DNA of 6,203 nucleotides, taken from Oscillospiraceae bacterium (GTDB taxonomy: Bacteria > Bacillota > Clostridia > Christensenellales > Aristaeellaceae). Positions within the stretch are counted from its first letter, which is position 1, and each line of letters starts with the position of its first letter. Position numbers and translations under genes: made by a program. The stretch spans positions 1 through 6,203 of the forward strand of contig JAISBH010000189.1 of NCBI GenBank assembly GCA_031266295.1, in the 5' to 3' direction. Positions 5,638-6,203 of the stretch are shown piece by piece. The notes under the pieces were generated by a model. That model had not been told where the DNA came from. It was given only the letters and a program-made list of their open reading frames with translations, and did not search any database.

Positions 5638-5702
5638 ACTAATTCGGCACCGATACAGTGATATCCTGTGTTTCTACATCGCTGTATCGGCACCGAATTA
5701 GT
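5638..5702. repeat. large inverted repeat between rpmA and the DUF554 gene
   Basis: Left arm 5638-5658 and right arm 5682-5702 are complementary at 19 of 21 positions. The only mismatches are two adjacent bases (CA opposite CA) inside TCGGCACCGA, which is itself nearly palindromic in each arm. Pairing resumes inward for GAT after one mismatch. Outward, CTTA (5633-5636) pairs with TAAG (5705-5708), so the structure takes in the rpmA stop codon (5704-5706). On the minus strand no U-run follows (AGTGTAAGCTCGCG). It is therefore not a classical intrinsic terminator, though it could stabilise the rpmA 3' end. A very short mobile element with terminal inverted repeats is the alternative. Confidence 0.75.
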
Positions 5703-5703
5703 A

Positions 5704-5991
5704 TTAAGCCTGCGGCGCGGCCTCCAATATGCTGACTTGCTTGCGAAATTTACCCAGCCGTTCAAACTTCACAACCCCATCCGCGCGCGCGAACAGTGTG
5801 TCATCGCTGCCGATACCCACGTTGACGCCAGGATGGATGTGGGTGCCACGCTGGCGCACCAATATATTCCCGGCTAATACAAACTGTCCGTCGGCGCGTT
5901 TGACTCCCAAGCGCTTGGATTCACTGTCGCGGCCATTGCGCGAGGAACCTACGCCTTTTTTATGTGCGAACAGCTGCAGATCAATATCCAT
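5704..5991 (-). CDS. rpmA: 50S ribosomal protein L27
   Basis: With ATG 5991 the product has 95 residues, the normal size. L27 lies near the peptidyl-transferase centre, and its mature N-terminus reaches the tRNA ends. The sequence reads MDIDLQLFAHKKGVGSSRNG, followed by the family core (LGVKRADGQFVLAGNILVRQ, RGTHIHPGVNVGIGSDDTLF). In Firmicutes the leader up to LQLF is removed by the protease Prp to expose AHKKG, and the prp gene is directly upstream. The start is uncertain. ATG 5991 gives the canonical 8-residue leader but has no Shine-Dalgarno site and overlaps the end of the prp frame by 11 bases. An in-frame ATG at 6066 has a purine-rich ribosome site (AAGAGGGAGATTATG) and would give a 33-residue leader, 120 residues in all. 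Either precursor would be trimmed to the same mature protein. Confidence 0.96.
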   Translation of the reverse strand: MDIDLQLFAHKKGVGSSRNGRDSESKRLGVKRADGQFVLAGNILVRQRGTHIHPGVNVGIGSDDTLFARADGVVKFERLGKFRKQVSILEAAPQA

Positions 5992-6203
5992 TTGGACGGC
6001 GATCCAGCCTGCATCGTCCTGGAATTGATTGCGGTTCCACTCCAAATCCTGTAAGTATTTTACCATAATCTCCCTCTTTCCTTCTCTCATAACCGGTCTG
6101 ACCGGCGCCATCCAGTTTCCAACGCACTCGCACGTACAATGGGAACTGTCCGGCGATCTGTTCCAACCCGCACACACACGACAACAGTATTATCTGAACG
6201 TCG
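5981..6203 (-). CDS. prp: ribosomal-processing cysteine protease Prp, C-terminal part
   Basis: The 5' end lies outside the window; 73 codons plus a stop are visible. The first part, IILLSCVCGLEQIAGQFPLYVRVR, matches the C-terminal helix and strand of Prp (YsxB family). Prp is the cysteine protease that removes the N-terminal extension of L27. The catalytic His and Cys would be upstream, outside the window. The usual protein ends soon after YVRV. Here the frame continues about 46 residues (WKLDGAGQTGYERRKEGDY and on) into rpmA, stopping at TGA 5981-5983. Another frame has a TGA at 6087-6089, about 20 bases before ATG 6066, where a normal prp stop would be expected. A one-base indel, real or from sequencing, could therefore explain the long tail. 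The gene order prp-rpmA is the usual one. Confidence 0.8.
   Translation of the reverse strand, partial: DVQIILLSCVCGLEQIAGQFPLYVRVRWKLDGAGQTGYERRKEGDYGKILTGFGVEPQSIPGRCRLDRRPNGY

Noticed and set aside
5176..5661. 161-codon plus-strand ORF
   Set aside because: Antisense to the DUF554 gene and continues into the inverted repeat; no protein features.
5638..5702. Intrinsic terminator call for the large inverted repeat
   Set aside because: No run of U follows on the minus strand, and the loop is long.

Overview
The window looks like a chromosomal segment of an endospore-forming member of the Firmicutes, most likely class Clostridia. The evidence is the adjacent forespore/mother-cell genes gpr (germination protease) and spoIIP (engulfment hydrolase), plus a ribosomal protein L27 with the cleavable LQLF/AHKKG leader typical of that phylum. 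Base composition is moderate to fairly high GC in the genes, with AT-rich intergenic stretches. I cannot name a genus. Every convincing gene lies on the minus strand, so the window is best read from its right end to its left end.

Right end (about 5640-6203): the 3' end of prp, the cysteine protease that trims L27, is followed by its substrate gene rpmA. The prp frame runs past the usual C-terminus of the family into rpmA, and rpmA has two possible starts. A large, nearly perfect inverted repeat lies between rpmA and a DUF554 integral membrane protein gene (4881-5615, TTG start). Next come a clear vegetative promoter, a leader of about 120 bases, a small double zinc-ribbon protein (4367-4657), and an intrinsic terminator.

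Middle (1902-4310): a palindrome- and repeat-rich intergenic region carries two candidate sigma-F/sigma-G promoters, then gpr (3174-4103), a 111-base spacer with an inverted repeat, and spoIIP (1902-3062). This is the conserved sporulation pair. The gene that often follows it, lepA, is absent from the window.

Left end (1-1900): in place of lepA there is a decayed relic of glycoside hydrolase family 3 sequence. Its two recognisable blocks are joined in the opposite order from the intact protein. Beyond it is a strong sigma-A promoter with a leader of about 210 bases. The leader holds an inverted repeat and a small Arg-rich ORF, and leads into a long ORF that is open at the window edge. That ORF fuses a GNAT acetyltransferase to an aminoglycoside-phosphotransferase-like (APH) kinase domain. 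It is not visible as a complete ORF because its stop lies outside the window.

The most noteworthy items are the GNAT-APH fusion and its leader, the order-inverted GH3 relic, the prp/rpmA overlap with alternative L27 starts, and the inverted repeat after rpmA. I saw no complete new defence or mobile system.
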